From IMG/VR virus record IMGVR_UViG_3300046515_000179, positions 1-31,370 of that record: a stretch of 31,370 nucleotides of DNA, one strand, 5' to 3'. Positions 15,314 to 22,790 of the stretch are shown piece after piece. Source of the DNA: a virus. A model generated the notes under the pieces. That model saw nothing but the letters and a program-made list of their open reading frames with translations. It was not told the origin of the DNA and ran no database searches. How positions within the stretch are numbered: position 1 is the first letter of the stretch; every line of letters begins with the position of its first letter. Position numbers and translations under genes: made by a program.

Positions 15314-17073
15314 TAGATTCCCACCATGATCGGATTGTTGTAGAAGCCGTCGCGGTCGCCAGAAACAACAGGCTGAGAATCTGCCGCACCAATACTCATC
15401 GCCAGCGCAACAACGCCATCGATTCGACCGGTGCTCCTACGCTTGGCAAATATTCGATTGTCTTTCTGGTCCGCATCCAGCACCGCGCTGGCTGCGTTCC
15501 AACGCAGCACAGGGTTGGTTTTTATCTTGATGCTCTTTTCGGTGAGCAGTGTTTCTGTCAGCTCAATAGAGCGAGGCATCCACAGCCCGGTTTCTTTCGA
15601 GACGGTGTAGCCCTGACCATGCGGCAGCAAAGGTACGTCGATGCCTTGAGCTTCGAGTTCAGGCGTGAAGTACTTGATGCGGTATGGATCGAAGGCGATG
15701 CCTTGGATGCTGTATCGCACCGCCAGCTCGCCCACGCGCGCAGCGACTGCCGCATAGTCGACGGCCATACCTGGTGGCGCATGCAGGAAACCGCCGCGCA
15801 CCCAAGCGTCGTAGGGCACACGGTCAACGCGAGCCCTGTCGAGCATGCTGTCTTTGGGCGTCCACAGTTCAGCGACTGCCAGTTTCAACCGGGGGAAATA
15901 CAGCACCAGGGCCGTGAGATCTCGCGAACCGGATAGGTCGAGGCCGCCATAACAAGGCTCGCCCTCGGGAATCTGCTCGAGATCGTAATCGTCCTCACAG
16001 GCCATCCAGATGTTTGCGGCCAACCAAGGGTTAGCGGCATCCACCCATTCACAGAAGTTGAGGCGACGCACGCTCGACTCTTTCGAGGGCATGCCGCGGG
16101 CTTCAGTGACCTGCTCGCGCAAGTACTTGAGCCCCGGCACCCCGCCGTTTGCATCACCGGGCTTGCCGAAGGCCAGGCTAGGGTTCGACTTGTACCAGCA
16201 GCCTTCGTCCTTGATCGGGTCATCACCCGGATCGAGTGAGCAGATGAAGGCGAAGAAACTGTCGTCCTGCTTGTCACCCTTGCACAGCGCGATGCCGTAT
16301 TCGTGGTACTCGTAGCAGATGGTCGTACGGTCGTGACCGCTGTTGGTGATCATCACGATCATGGCTTGGCGCCGGCTTTTGGTGCCGGCCCGCATCATGT
16401 CCACGACGGTCCGCGTTTTGTGTTCGTGGATCTCGTCGAGTAAAGCGATGTGAGGCCGCGGCCCCGATTGGCCGTCGTCAGCACTGATGGGGCGAAAGAA
16501 GCTGCCTGATGCCGGGTGCGCCAGGTTCCAGACTTTCTCACCGCGCCCAGACTGCTCGATCCGGTCAGCCAACAACTGCGACTGATCGACCATCGCCACC
16601 GCATCGCGGAACAGGATCATGGCCTGGTCTTTCTTCGTCGCAGCGGCATAGACCTCGGCCCGGGCTTCGCCATCGGAGGTCATGCCCAACAAGCCGATAC
16701 CGGCCGCCAGCGGCGATTTCCCCGACCCCTTGCCGGTTTCGACGTAGGCAGTCCGGAACCGGCGATATCCATCAGCCGCTTTCCAGCCATACAACGAGCC
16801 GATAACGAAGGCCTGCCAGGGGTTCAAGATGAACGGCAGCCCCTCATATTCACCACCGTTGAGGCACAGCACGATTTCGTAGTAACCGATGGCACGCTGC
16901 GCAGCGGCCAAATCCCAACGCAACCCACGAGATGGACCGAGTTTCAGGTCGTTGAGGTGCCGCTGGCAGGCGTTGCGTACATCGGGACCGGCGATGATGC
17001 GACCGGCCAGCACATCATTCGCGAAGGCAGCGACGCGATCAGAAGTAAGTGTCGACGATTCGTTTTTGTTCAT
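15313..17073 (-). CDS. Terminase large subunit (Terminase_1 type)
   Basis: A 586-residue ATPase/nuclease that packages DNA. Walker A is ETGKGSGKS (about residues 112-120) and Walker B is IALLDEIHEH with acid pair Asp213-Glu214. The RNase H-like nuclease has Asp379 in GGLDLSGSRD, Asp462 in GIAFDPYRIK and Asp552 in GRIDGVVALAM. All are intact. Family members of this type usually make cos ends with an HNH partner, which is present at 17768-18136. It overlaps the small subunit gene by 35 bases. Confidence 0.95.
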   Translation of the reverse strand: MNKNESSTLTSDRVAAFANDVLAGRIIAGPDVRNACQRHLNDLKLGPSRGLRWDLAAAQRAIGYYEIVLCLNGGEYEGLPFILNPWQAFVIGSLYGWKAADGYRRFRTAYVETGKGSGKSPLAAGIGLLGMTSDGEARAEVYAAATKKDQAMILFRDAVAMVDQSQLLADRIEQSGRGEKVWNLAHPASGSFFRPISADDGQSGPRPHIALLDEIHEHKTRTVVDMMRAGTKSRRQAMIVMITNSGHDRTTICYEYHEYGIALCKGDKQDDSFFAFICSLDPGDDPIKDEGCWYKSNPSLAFGKPGDANGGVPGLKYLREQVTEARGMPSKESSVRRLNFCEWVDAANPWLAANIWMACEDDYDLEQIPEGEPCYGGLDLSGSRDLTALVLYFPRLKLAVAELWTPKDSMLDRARVDRVPYDAWVRGGFLHAPPGMAVDYAAVAARVGELAVRYSIQGIAFDPYRIKYFTPELEAQGIDVPLLPHGQGYTVSKETGLWMPRSIELTETLLTEKSIKIKTNPVLRWNAASAVLDADQKDNRIFAKRRSTGRIDGVVALAMSIGAADSQPVVSGDRDGFYNNPIMVGI

Positions 17074-17566
17074 TGGGGAACAGCTCTCCCTGAGGCGCCG
17101 CGGGCTTCAGTGATCGGCGGGCCATGGGCGAAAATCCGAACTTACCGCCGGCGTCATTGGCGCGGCGCTCAGCGTCGTTGCGCAGCTTTCGCCAGATCGA
17201 AAGGTCTTGGGCGCCGGTGCGATAAGTCTGCACGTCTCCCTTGGTTGAGCTGGACAGGCTTTCGTTGAGCTCCTGAATTTTCAGGGTCCAGCGTCGGTAG
17301 TCCGACACGGCTTCGCAGTACTGAGCCATGACCTGCATGTCCATCTTGGAAATCAGCCCGAGCGTCACGAGGTCAGGTACCACCCGCTCCCACTCGCGTC
17401 GCGCATCTTCGTCGAGCCAATCGGGCATCGGCGGCGCTTCGACCGGCATCACCGGCTGGCTTTGCTCACGCAGCAGGTCGCCGCGGTTCTTCTTGCTGCG
17501 ATTGCCATTGATCAAATGGACGACGGCCGGCAGGGCTGGTCGCCCGGAGTTCTCGTTTCCGGCCAT
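17039..17566 (-). CDS. Terminase small subunit, P27 family
   Basis: A 175-residue P27-family small terminase, which recognises the packaging site. Signs are MAGNENSGRPALPAVVHLIN, PPMPDWLDEDARREWERVVP and the helical stretch LISKMDMQVMAQYCEAVSDYRRW. GAGG is 6-7 nt upstream of the ATG. It faces the 201-bp gene-free spacer at 17567-17767, where cos would be expected. Confidence 0.92.
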   Translation of the reverse strand: MAGNENSGRPALPAVVHLINGNRSKKNRGDLLREQSQPVMPVEAPPMPDWLDEDARREWERVVPDLVTLGLISKMDMQVMAQYCEAVSDYRRWTLKIQELNESLSSSTKGDVQTYRTGAQDLSIWRKLRNDAERRANDAGGKFGFSPMARRSLKPAAPQGELFPNEQKRIVDTYF

Positions 17567-17767
17567 TTCAAACCTCGGATTTCACACACGAACACCTAAC
17601 TTACCGAAGGGGTACCCCCCCATTTTTCCCGCTTTTGTGTAAAGACCATGGCGAGGGGTCAGCGAGCAAAAAGGTGCAGACTTTTTGCCCACCCCCCCCT
17701 AGGGGCGTTGACGTGCCGCACCGTCTCGGTGCATCGAGGTCAGGGGGCACAGCGCACCGCATGGGCG
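17567..17767. other. Gene-free spacer, candidate cos site
   Basis: No gene fits this 201-bp gap between the HNH nuclease and the small terminase. It is unusual in composition: runs of 7-8 C (around 17616 and 17692), an 8-bp perfect inverted repeat GCAAAAAG / CTTTTTGC with 7-nt loop (17666-17688), and a 6-bp hairpin GCACCG-TCT-CGGTGC (17718-17732). In HK97-like and D3-like phages, cos lies at this position between HNH and terS genes. The nick positions cannot be read from sequence alone. Confidence 0.5.
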
Positions 17768-18136
17768 TCAGCCCTGAGTCCAGTGGTGACCAGGGTCCAG
17801 CGGTATCCCCTGCTCGCTACATCCGATCTCATGCCCGCGCTTCTCAACGCGCTGCTTGGTCGAGTCGTGATGCACCTTGCAGAGCGCCTGCCAGTTGCCT
17901 TGATCCCAGAACAATTTCTGAGCCCGAGCGATAGCAGCCTTGTTGCCTGATTTGATTGCGTCCTTCAGGCCATGCCGGATCTTGTGGTCTACCACCCGAG
18001 AGGAAGCAATCAACCCCTGCTGCTGGCACATCACACACAGCGGATGCTTCAGCAGGTAGGCGCCGCGCGCCTTCTCCCATCGACTGTCATAAACCCGAGG
18101 TTCATTCGCCGACGGCCTAGCACCAGGCCTGCTCAT
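17768..18136 (-). CDS. HNH endonuclease (packaging-associated)
   Basis: A 122-residue HNH protein. A first CxxC (LCVMCQQ) precedes VVDHKI (His of the beta-beta-alpha metal fold) and the motif QGNWQALCKVHHDSTKQ, giving the N and the second H. The family next to terminase genes is needed with TerL for cos cleavage in HK97. The ATG overlaps the stop of the upstream gene by 4 bases (ATGA). All key residues appear intact. Confidence 0.9.
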   Translation of the reverse strand: MSRPGARPSANEPRVYDSRWEKARGAYLLKHPLCVMCQQQGLIASSRVVDHKIRHGLKDAIKSGNKAAIARAQKLFWDQGNWQALCKVHHDSTKQRVEKRGHEIGCSEQGIPLDPGHHWTQG

Positions 18137-18450
18137 TGGCTAACCCGATCCACTGCCTCAATCGCTTTGTCAGCAGCCTGAGTTGCAGTCGTCGCGGCTT
18201 TCGACGCCTTGTCAGCAGCGGAGCCAGTCTTGCGGGTCAATTCATCCAGCCGCATATCCCGCTCAGCCATCGCGGTGTCATAGGCGCGACGGATCTCCTC
18301 GACCTGCTTGGCCTGCTTCTCCGCGAGCGACCAGGAACAGGCCTGGTAACCCAGCACAGCACCGCCACCGACCAGAATGACCGCGATGGCCCAGACCTCA
18401 GTCCGGCGCCACCAGCGGCGAGCGATAAATTCCATTGCGCATCTGTCCAT
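18133..18450 (-). CDS. Small single-TM coiled-coil protein, possible i-spanin-like
   Basis: A 105-residue protein with a basic N-terminus, one membrane segment (about residues 18-38, VWAIAVILVGGGAVLGYQAC) and a charged helical remainder with heptads (KQAKQVEEIRRAYDTAMAER) and an Ala/Thr-rich tail. This is the topology of an Rz-type inner-membrane spanin, and the location between holin position and packaging genes fits lysis. No overlapping Rz1 lipoprotein frame was recognised, so the assignment is tentative. Start codon overlaps the upstream stop (TGATG). Confidence 0.65.
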   Translation of the reverse strand: MDRCAMEFIARRWWRRTEVWAIAVILVGGGAVLGYQACSWSLAEKQAKQVEEIRRAYDTAMAERDMRLDELTRKTGSAADKASKAATTATQAADKAIEAVDRVSQ

Positions 18451-18821
18451 CAGTTGGCACCTCCAAGTTGCTGCCGCAGACGGGCAATCTCTTGGCTTTG
18501 CGACATGACCTTTTCCGTGAGCTGGGAGACTTGGCTGGTCAGCGCATCAATGCGCCCTTCCATCCGGCCAACCGAGGCAGCGAGATCGTTACGCTCTTTA
18601 GCGAACTGATCAGCACGAGCCTCTGCCTCTTTTCGGGCGGTGCGTTCGGAGTCGAGCAATTCATTCAAACGCCGGACAGTACCGATGTCGGCGTTGTCCA
18701 TCGCCCGATCGGCGGCGTCCTTCGACAGGAAGCGGCGAAGCCAGAGCAACCCGCCAAAGATTACTGTGGCACTACCGCCCAGCCATGTGGCCGTGCCGGG
18801 GCCGAGGTCAGTAGGGTCCAT
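18450..18821 (-). CDS. Membrane-anchored coiled-coil protein in the lysis position
   Basis: A 123-residue protein. After MDPTDLGPGTATW comes one membrane span (about residues 13-30, LGGSATVIFGGLLWLRRF), then a long heptad coiled coil to the end (SERTARKEAEARADQFAKER, EGRIDALTSQVSQLTEK). Proteins like this are frequent between the late regulator and packaging genes of Pseudomonas phages and may be holin or holin-modulating; I am not sure. I chose ATG 18821 because GGAG lies 7 nt upstream; the longer frame to 18965 would translate the terminator at 18872-18898. Confidence 0.72.
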   Translation of the reverse strand: MDPTDLGPGTATWLGGSATVIFGGLLWLRRFLSKDAADRAMDNADIGTVRRLNELLDSERTARKEAEARADQFAKERNDLAASVGRMEGRIDALTSQVSQLTEKVMSQSQEIARLRQQLGGAN

Positions 18822-18843
18822 CGCTACTCCATGAATAAAGTGA

Positions 18844-18857
18844 TCTGCGATCGCAGA
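18844..18857. promoter_or_regulatory. 14-bp perfect palindrome
   Basis: TCTGCGATCGCAGA is a perfect 14-bp palindrome in the leader of the late operon, between the terminator (18872-18898) and the first late start codon at 18821. A dimeric protein could bind it. No known operator is recognised. Confidence 0.5.
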
Positions 18858-18871
18858 AACCCAGCGGGCCG

Positions 18872-18898
18872 AAAATAAAAACCCCGCCGAAGCGGGGT
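18872..18898 (-). terminator. Factor-independent terminator ahead of the late operon
   Basis: On the minus strand ACCCCGC, loop TTCG, GCGGGGT then TTTTATTTT. A 7-bp stem with the very stable TTCG tetraloop and a T tract make this the strongest terminator in the window. It lies between the Q-position gene and the lysis/packaging genes, as tR' does in lambda. Confidence 0.88.
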
Positions 18899-19003
18899 GT
18901 GGTGACCGGCTCAGGGAGGCCGGGTGAAGCTGCACAGCACGTGCGAGGTCAGCGCCAAGGCGCAAATTCCATATCGTGGGGACTTTTTACCCCCTCAGTA
19001 CGG

Positions 19004-19028
19004 AACCGAAAAGAGGGCATTTTCGGTT
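19004..19028. other. 9-bp inverted repeat after the Q-position gene
   Basis: AACCGAAAA, 7-nt loop, TTTTCGGTT is a perfect 9-bp inverted repeat overlapping the stop codon of the gene 19027-19509. No long T tract follows on the minus strand, so it is a weak terminator at best or a protein site. The following bases hold a second small hairpin, GGGG and CCCC around TAAAAAGT. Confidence 0.5.
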
Positions 19029-19509
19029 ATCCGACTTGACGCAACTTTGACGCTGCTTTGAGGAGACTTTGAGGCATTCCGCCCCGACCAGTGGCAAGCC
19101 ACTTGCGTGCGCCAGCCCGATCAGTGAGCACCTGCAACAGTCGCTGATGCAGGCAGTGCACCTGGTCGTAGTAGGTCTGCTTGGCGCTGGACGCCATCCC
19201 CACCAGGTGCATCTGCATCAACCACGTCGGCGCCGGATCATCGCCATATCGCAACGCAGCCAGCCGCTGCAACATCACGCCTCGATCATCCTGCCGTGCG
19301 ATCTCTGCCAAGGCCGCTGTGATCTCTTGGGCAACGCTATCAGGTCCTGCACCAGCACCCAGAATGATCCGTGAGCCGGGCGTACCGCGAGGCGCACAAC
19401 CACCCCACTCCATGATCGTTGCCATCGGACTGCCCATGCCACCGCTCTCACCGTTCTTACGGCACTGCTCTCCCCAGTGGTTCAACAGCACTTCAATTTC
19501 TTCGATCAT
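19027..19509 (-). CDS. Q-position late regulator candidate (ArpU/antiterminator-like), uncertain
   Basis: A 160-residue protein that begins MIEEIEVLLNHWGEQCRK and has the motif MGSPMATIMEWGGCAPRGTP, familiar from many Pseudomonas prophage proteins of unknown function. A helical C-terminal half includes ASSAKQTYYDQVHCLHQRLL, which resembles the helix-turn-helix end of ArpU/RinA-type phage activators. Position between replication and late genes, with a strong terminator just beyond, is that of Q. ATG 19509 has GGGAG 7 nt upstream. The regulator role is inferred from position and pattern. Confidence 0.62.
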   Translation of the reverse strand: MIEEIEVLLNHWGEQCRKNGESGGMGSPMATIMEWGGCAPRGTPGSRIILGAGAGPDSVAQEITAALAEIARQDDRGVMLQRLAALRYGDDPAPTWLMQMHLVGMASSAKQTYYDQVHCLHQRLLQVLTDRAGARKWLATGRGGMPQSLLKAASKLRQVG

Positions 19510-19533
19510 CACCAGCTCCCCCGAACAAACCGA

Positions 19534-19827
19534 ACCCGACACAAAAAACCCACAACCCGACACAAACCTGACACACCTAAAAACCTTATAAAACAATGCT
19601 TTAAAACAACTGTGTCAGGTGTGTTAGGTGTGTTGGGTAGTTCTTCACGCATAAAAAAACAAATAGAATGTTGTTTTGAGTTGGACTGTTGATGAGGTGC
19701 GTATGCCTGCGCACGCGTTAAACCTGACACACCTGACACGGACCTATGCAAAGCCAGTAACAGCGCGGTCTGTAGCTGTGTCAGGTTGCAGTGGCCGGCC
19801 TGAAACAGAGGAAACACACCTGACACA
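19534..19827. repeat. Iteron array, candidate replication origin
   Basis: The 328-bp gap 19510-19837 holds no gene but ten copies of ACCYGACACA or near variants: forward at 19534, 19555, 19566, 19722, 19731 and 19818; reverse at 19611, 19620, 19629 and 19777. Seven of them differ by at most one base from ACCTGACACA. Spacings of 9, 11 and 21 bases put many on one DNA face. An AT-rich stretch (19576-19610) lies between the inward-facing groups, and another at 19651-19680. Placed just downstream of the helicase gene, this fits a phage origin. Confidence 0.72.
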
Positions 19828-19837
19828 CGATTGGTCG

Positions 19838-21550
19838 TCATGCCGCCGCACTCCCCTTGTCAGCAAACTTCACGTGATCCCAGCTATCCACACTCCATCC
19901 GCCAGAACGAGCCTGATCTCTCCACTTGGCCACAGCCGTTCCGAGCGCGCCAGCGGTCATGGATGGGGCGGGGGAAGGCGCCGGGTCGATGCCAGACCAA
20001 GGAAAGAAGAAAGTCCCAAACGCCCGCCGCGCCCCTTCCATCCAAGGCACCCGCTGCACCTTGTCCACCTCCGTCGAAATGAACCCGCTGAACTTCGTGT
20101 GACTCAACGAATGCTCTTTGTTCCGATGGCACCATTCCAGGAAGAGCGCGTACAGATCACTACTCACGCAGATATCGAAAGGCGCACCAAGCAAGCCATG
20201 ACGCCATTCACGCAGGAAGGTCTGCCAGCTGGCCATGCTCAATTCCACCAACCGCTGGCGGGCATCAGTATTGGGCGGACGCGTACGCTCATCGAAGTCG
20301 CCCAGCGGATAGCTGAGCAAGTAGTCGTAAAGCGCCTCTACTCCGCCATTCGCCAGTTCGTGCGCGACCTTCTTCTGAGCATTGGCAGGCAGTGTGCCCT
20401 TGGGCCACACCACCAACATGCGCCGGTCGTTCTCACCGATCGGCCAAGGCATGATCTCGTTCGAAAGGAACACCGCGTTCATGTGGTTGGCCTCCTCCCA
20501 ACCGTTCACAAACTTCGACTCCATGCGGACTGTTTTGCCGGTAACCATGTGTTTGATCTTGCCAACCTGGTTGTATCGCTGGTCCCGGCTGACGACCTCT
20601 TCGAACACGCCGTAAAGCTTGTTCGACTGCCAGACAGTCCAATTCGACTCAAGCTGCGCTTGGCCGACTGTGGCGCCGCAGTCACCGTAGATCTGACCCA
20701 TGATGTCGCTGAACAGCAGGCTTTTGCCGCTGCCTTCCATTGTCGAATGCAACAGCACGGCGGTATCCATCTTGGCACCGACGTTTTGCAGCGGGTATGC
20801 CAGCCACTTCGTAAGCCAGTCAGTCGCAGCCTTGTCGCCGTTGCACAAGAACGGAATGAGCGTCTTCAGCGTGCGACATTTCTCCAGATCGCTATCAGGC
20901 ACCAAAGGCAACCCCTCGAAGGTGTTGATGTACACCTCAGGATCCTTCGTCATGCACGGATCAAACACGATGTGCTCCATATCCACCGTGCGGCGATCCG
21001 GACTGTTCAACCACATCCCGTACGCATCACCCAGGGACATTTTCAGCGCACCCTCGGGAATCCGTCGGCGCTTCTGGATATCCCACGAGTCCTTGGTGCC
21101 ATCGATGTAAACGTATCGCTCGACAGGCGCCATTCCGTTGCCGCTGACCTGTTTGAACTTGGCCTCGGCCTTCGCTTTGTTGGCCAGGCGCTCAGCCATG
21201 TCATCGGCGATGACCTTCTTCACCGGCAACTCCAACCAGTCTTTTGCGAGCGGTTTGGTCACCAGCATTTCGAAAGCCGATTTCTTGATGATCACTCGCT
21301 TGAAGGTGTCGAAGATCGCCGTCTTCCCCTCAACCAAAGCAAACCGGGTAAAAATCCGTTCAGCCGTCCACGGATTCCCCCCGCCCCCCTCTGGAGTAGC
21401 AGCGCCGTTTTCGGCGGGCTCTTCCAAAGATGGGGCATGGGGAAGATCGTTCAGTTGGGAAGATGCAGCAGACAGTGCCGCCGCGTCGAGCTGGGCACGA
21501 ACAACATCAAGACCTTGCTCGATGTGCAAATCATTCCAATCCTTGGCCAT
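19838..21550 (-). CDS. Replicative helicase / DUF5906 (D5-like) primase-helicase half
   Basis: A 570-residue SF3/D5-type helicase. Walker A is STMEGSGKS (about residues 269-277), Walker B-like GVFEEVVSR has Glu317-Glu318, and sensor-type residues are in NAVFLSNEIMPWPIGENDRR. This is the DUF5906 family that unwinds DNA at phage origins. The N-terminus MAKDWNDLHIEQGL is the sequence that in fused proteins joins the Toprim domain, so the primase has been split between this and the next gene. The start overlaps the Toprim stop. The array 19534-19827 lies just downstream. Confidence 0.9.
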   Translation of the reverse strand: MAKDWNDLHIEQGLDVVRAQLDAAALSAASSQLNDLPHAPSLEEPAENGAATPEGGGGNPWTAERIFTRFALVEGKTAIFDTFKRVIIKKSAFEMLVTKPLAKDWLELPVKKVIADDMAERLANKAKAEAKFKQVSGNGMAPVERYVYIDGTKDSWDIQKRRRIPEGALKMSLGDAYGMWLNSPDRRTVDMEHIVFDPCMTKDPEVYINTFEGLPLVPDSDLEKCRTLKTLIPFLCNGDKAATDWLTKWLAYPLQNVGAKMDTAVLLHSTMEGSGKSLLFSDIMGQIYGDCGATVGQAQLESNWTVWQSNKLYGVFEEVVSRDQRYNQVGKIKHMVTGKTVRMESKFVNGWEEANHMNAVFLSNEIMPWPIGENDRRMLVVWPKGTLPANAQKKVAHELANGGVEALYDYLLSYPLGDFDERTRPPNTDARQRLVELSMASWQTFLREWRHGLLGAPFDICVSSDLYALFLEWCHRNKEHSLSHTKFSGFISTEVDKVQRVPWMEGARRAFGTFFFPWSGIDPAPSPAPSMTAGALGTAVAKWRDQARSGGWSVDSWDHVKFADKGSAAA

Positions 21551-22587
21551 CAGGCAGCCTCCCCAAAATAAGGAAACGCAGCGAAGCCACCAACCTCAAC
21601 GGCAGCAGCTTCTGCTTTAGTTCGTCCGGGATTGCCAGGTGCGTCCGGATCATCGTCACCCGCAACAACAATTGCCGCCTCCGGATGAAGAGAACGAATG
21701 GACCTGACGACATTGACCAGGTTGCCCGAGTCAACGGCCATCGCTACCGGCCACCCACTTGCCATGTGCACACTGGCAGCAGTCGCGTAGCCCTCAGCGG
21801 CCGCCACGACAACTGGCGAATCAACGACGCCCAGCACATGAAAGCAGCCCGACTTGCGGCCGTATTTCGGAAACAGCTTGGTGCCCTGCCCATTGATCGA
21901 TTGAAGGCTCCAAAGCTTGCCCGCCAGATCCCGCAGCGGAATCGCAATGCTGCCGGGCTTGAACATCAGGAAGCTCAGTGACGCCGGGCGGGGCTTAGGC
22001 AGGTTGTTGAAGAACTGCATGGCGTTGCTGCCGGACCACACTTGGCAGCGTTTGTTGTGGTCATCGATGGACAGAATTACGGTGGTATTGAAAAAGCCGA
22101 TACCGAAGGCACCGACTTGTTTTCGTTCCAGATAAGCGCTCTGGCCATCTGGCCGGCAATGCTCTTTCCAGATCCGCTGACAGCTTTCCGCGACCAGTGC
22201 ACGCATCTCCTCGAGTAACGCCTCATCCGCCTCGACCTCAGCCTGACGCTGCTTGCGCCGTGCCTCCGCTTCCGCCGCAAACCGCTTCTTTTCCTCGGCG
22301 GTCATTTCATTTTTTTCAGGACGCCAGCCAGCATCGTGTGCCAGTTTGATCACGGTACCCATGCCGGTGCCGCCCTTTTTGAACGACTTCCAGACGGACA
22401 AGGCCGCCTTACCGTCATAGCTTTTGCTGCTCTGGCTCCAGATATTCCACGGGCCGTAACCGTCCTGCCCGAATTCAGCCTTCAAGCCCATACCCACCTC
22501 GACCCACGTATCTCGTGAGTCCGGCGATATGTATTGAAGAAGATTCGGCAGATCGGAAAGCTGTAGAGGGATTTTGTCGTCGCTCAT
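21550..22587 (-). CDS. Toprim-domain primase half (PriCT-2 + Toprim_3)
   Basis: A 345-residue protein. Residues about 15-75 (YISPDSRDTWVEVGMGLKAE, GPWNIWSQSSKSYD) match the PriCT-2 domain; a charged helix follows; the C-terminal 120 residues form a Toprim fold with VAAAEGYATAASVH (catalytic Glu), VAMAVDSGNL, and IVVAGDDDPDAPG (the DxD acid pair). ATG 22587 has GGGAGG 7-8 nt upstream; the in-frame extension to 22632 lacks a site. It works with the helicase encoded next. Confidence 0.88.
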   Translation of the reverse strand: MSDDKIPLQLSDLPNLLQYISPDSRDTWVEVGMGLKAEFGQDGYGPWNIWSQSSKSYDGKAALSVWKSFKKGGTGMGTVIKLAHDAGWRPEKNEMTAEEKKRFAAEAEARRKQRQAEVEADEALLEEMRALVAESCQRIWKEHCRPDGQSAYLERKQVGAFGIGFFNTTVILSIDDHNKRCQVWSGSNAMQFFNNLPKPRPASLSFLMFKPGSIAIPLRDLAGKLWSLQSINGQGTKLFPKYGRKSGCFHVLGVVDSPVVVAAAEGYATAASVHMASGWPVAMAVDSGNLVNVVRSIRSLHPEAAIVVAGDDDPDAPGNPGRTKAEAAAVEVGGFAAFPYFGEAA

Positions 22588-22790
22588 CGCCGCGCCTCCC
22601 GCAACCCCTGACAGTGGACGCAGGTTTCGCAACCTTCAATCGTCTGCTGTCGAAGCAACGGGATTGGGTCATCGCAGTCTTCGCAGAACTGCGCGCTGAC
22701 ACGGCTCGTAGGCACGCGCCGATTGCGATGGATAGCAACGTCGAGCAGGTATTGCGCCTGATCGTTGGCGCGATCGATATCGTCAGCCAT
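22584..22790 (-). CDS. TraR/DksA-type small zinc-finger protein
   Basis: A 68-residue protein with CEDCDDP and CETCVHCQG, the C4 zinc finger seen in phage TraR/DksA-like proteins. It starts MADDIDRANDQAQYLLDVAI and has a helix before the finger. Homologues such as TraR bind RNA polymerase in the secondary channel and alter promoter choice without ppGpp; whether this one does is inferred. GGAGG is 8 nt upstream of ATG 22790. Overlaps the CII-like gene by 8 bases. Confidence 0.85.
   Translation of the reverse strand: MADDIDRANDQAQYLLDVAIHRNRRVPTSRVSAQFCEDCDDPIPLLRQQTIEGCETCVHCQGLREARR

Noticed and set aside
18822-18965. Longer start for the lysis-position membrane protein
   Set aside because: It would translate the terminator 18872-18898 and the palindrome, and the ATG at 18821 has a proper ribosome-binding site.
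19676-21571. Long plus-strand open frame opposite the helicase gene
   Set aside because: It is antisense to a well-recognised helicase over its whole length, has His/Arg-rich composition without domains, and has no upstream site. It is a codon-bias shadow.
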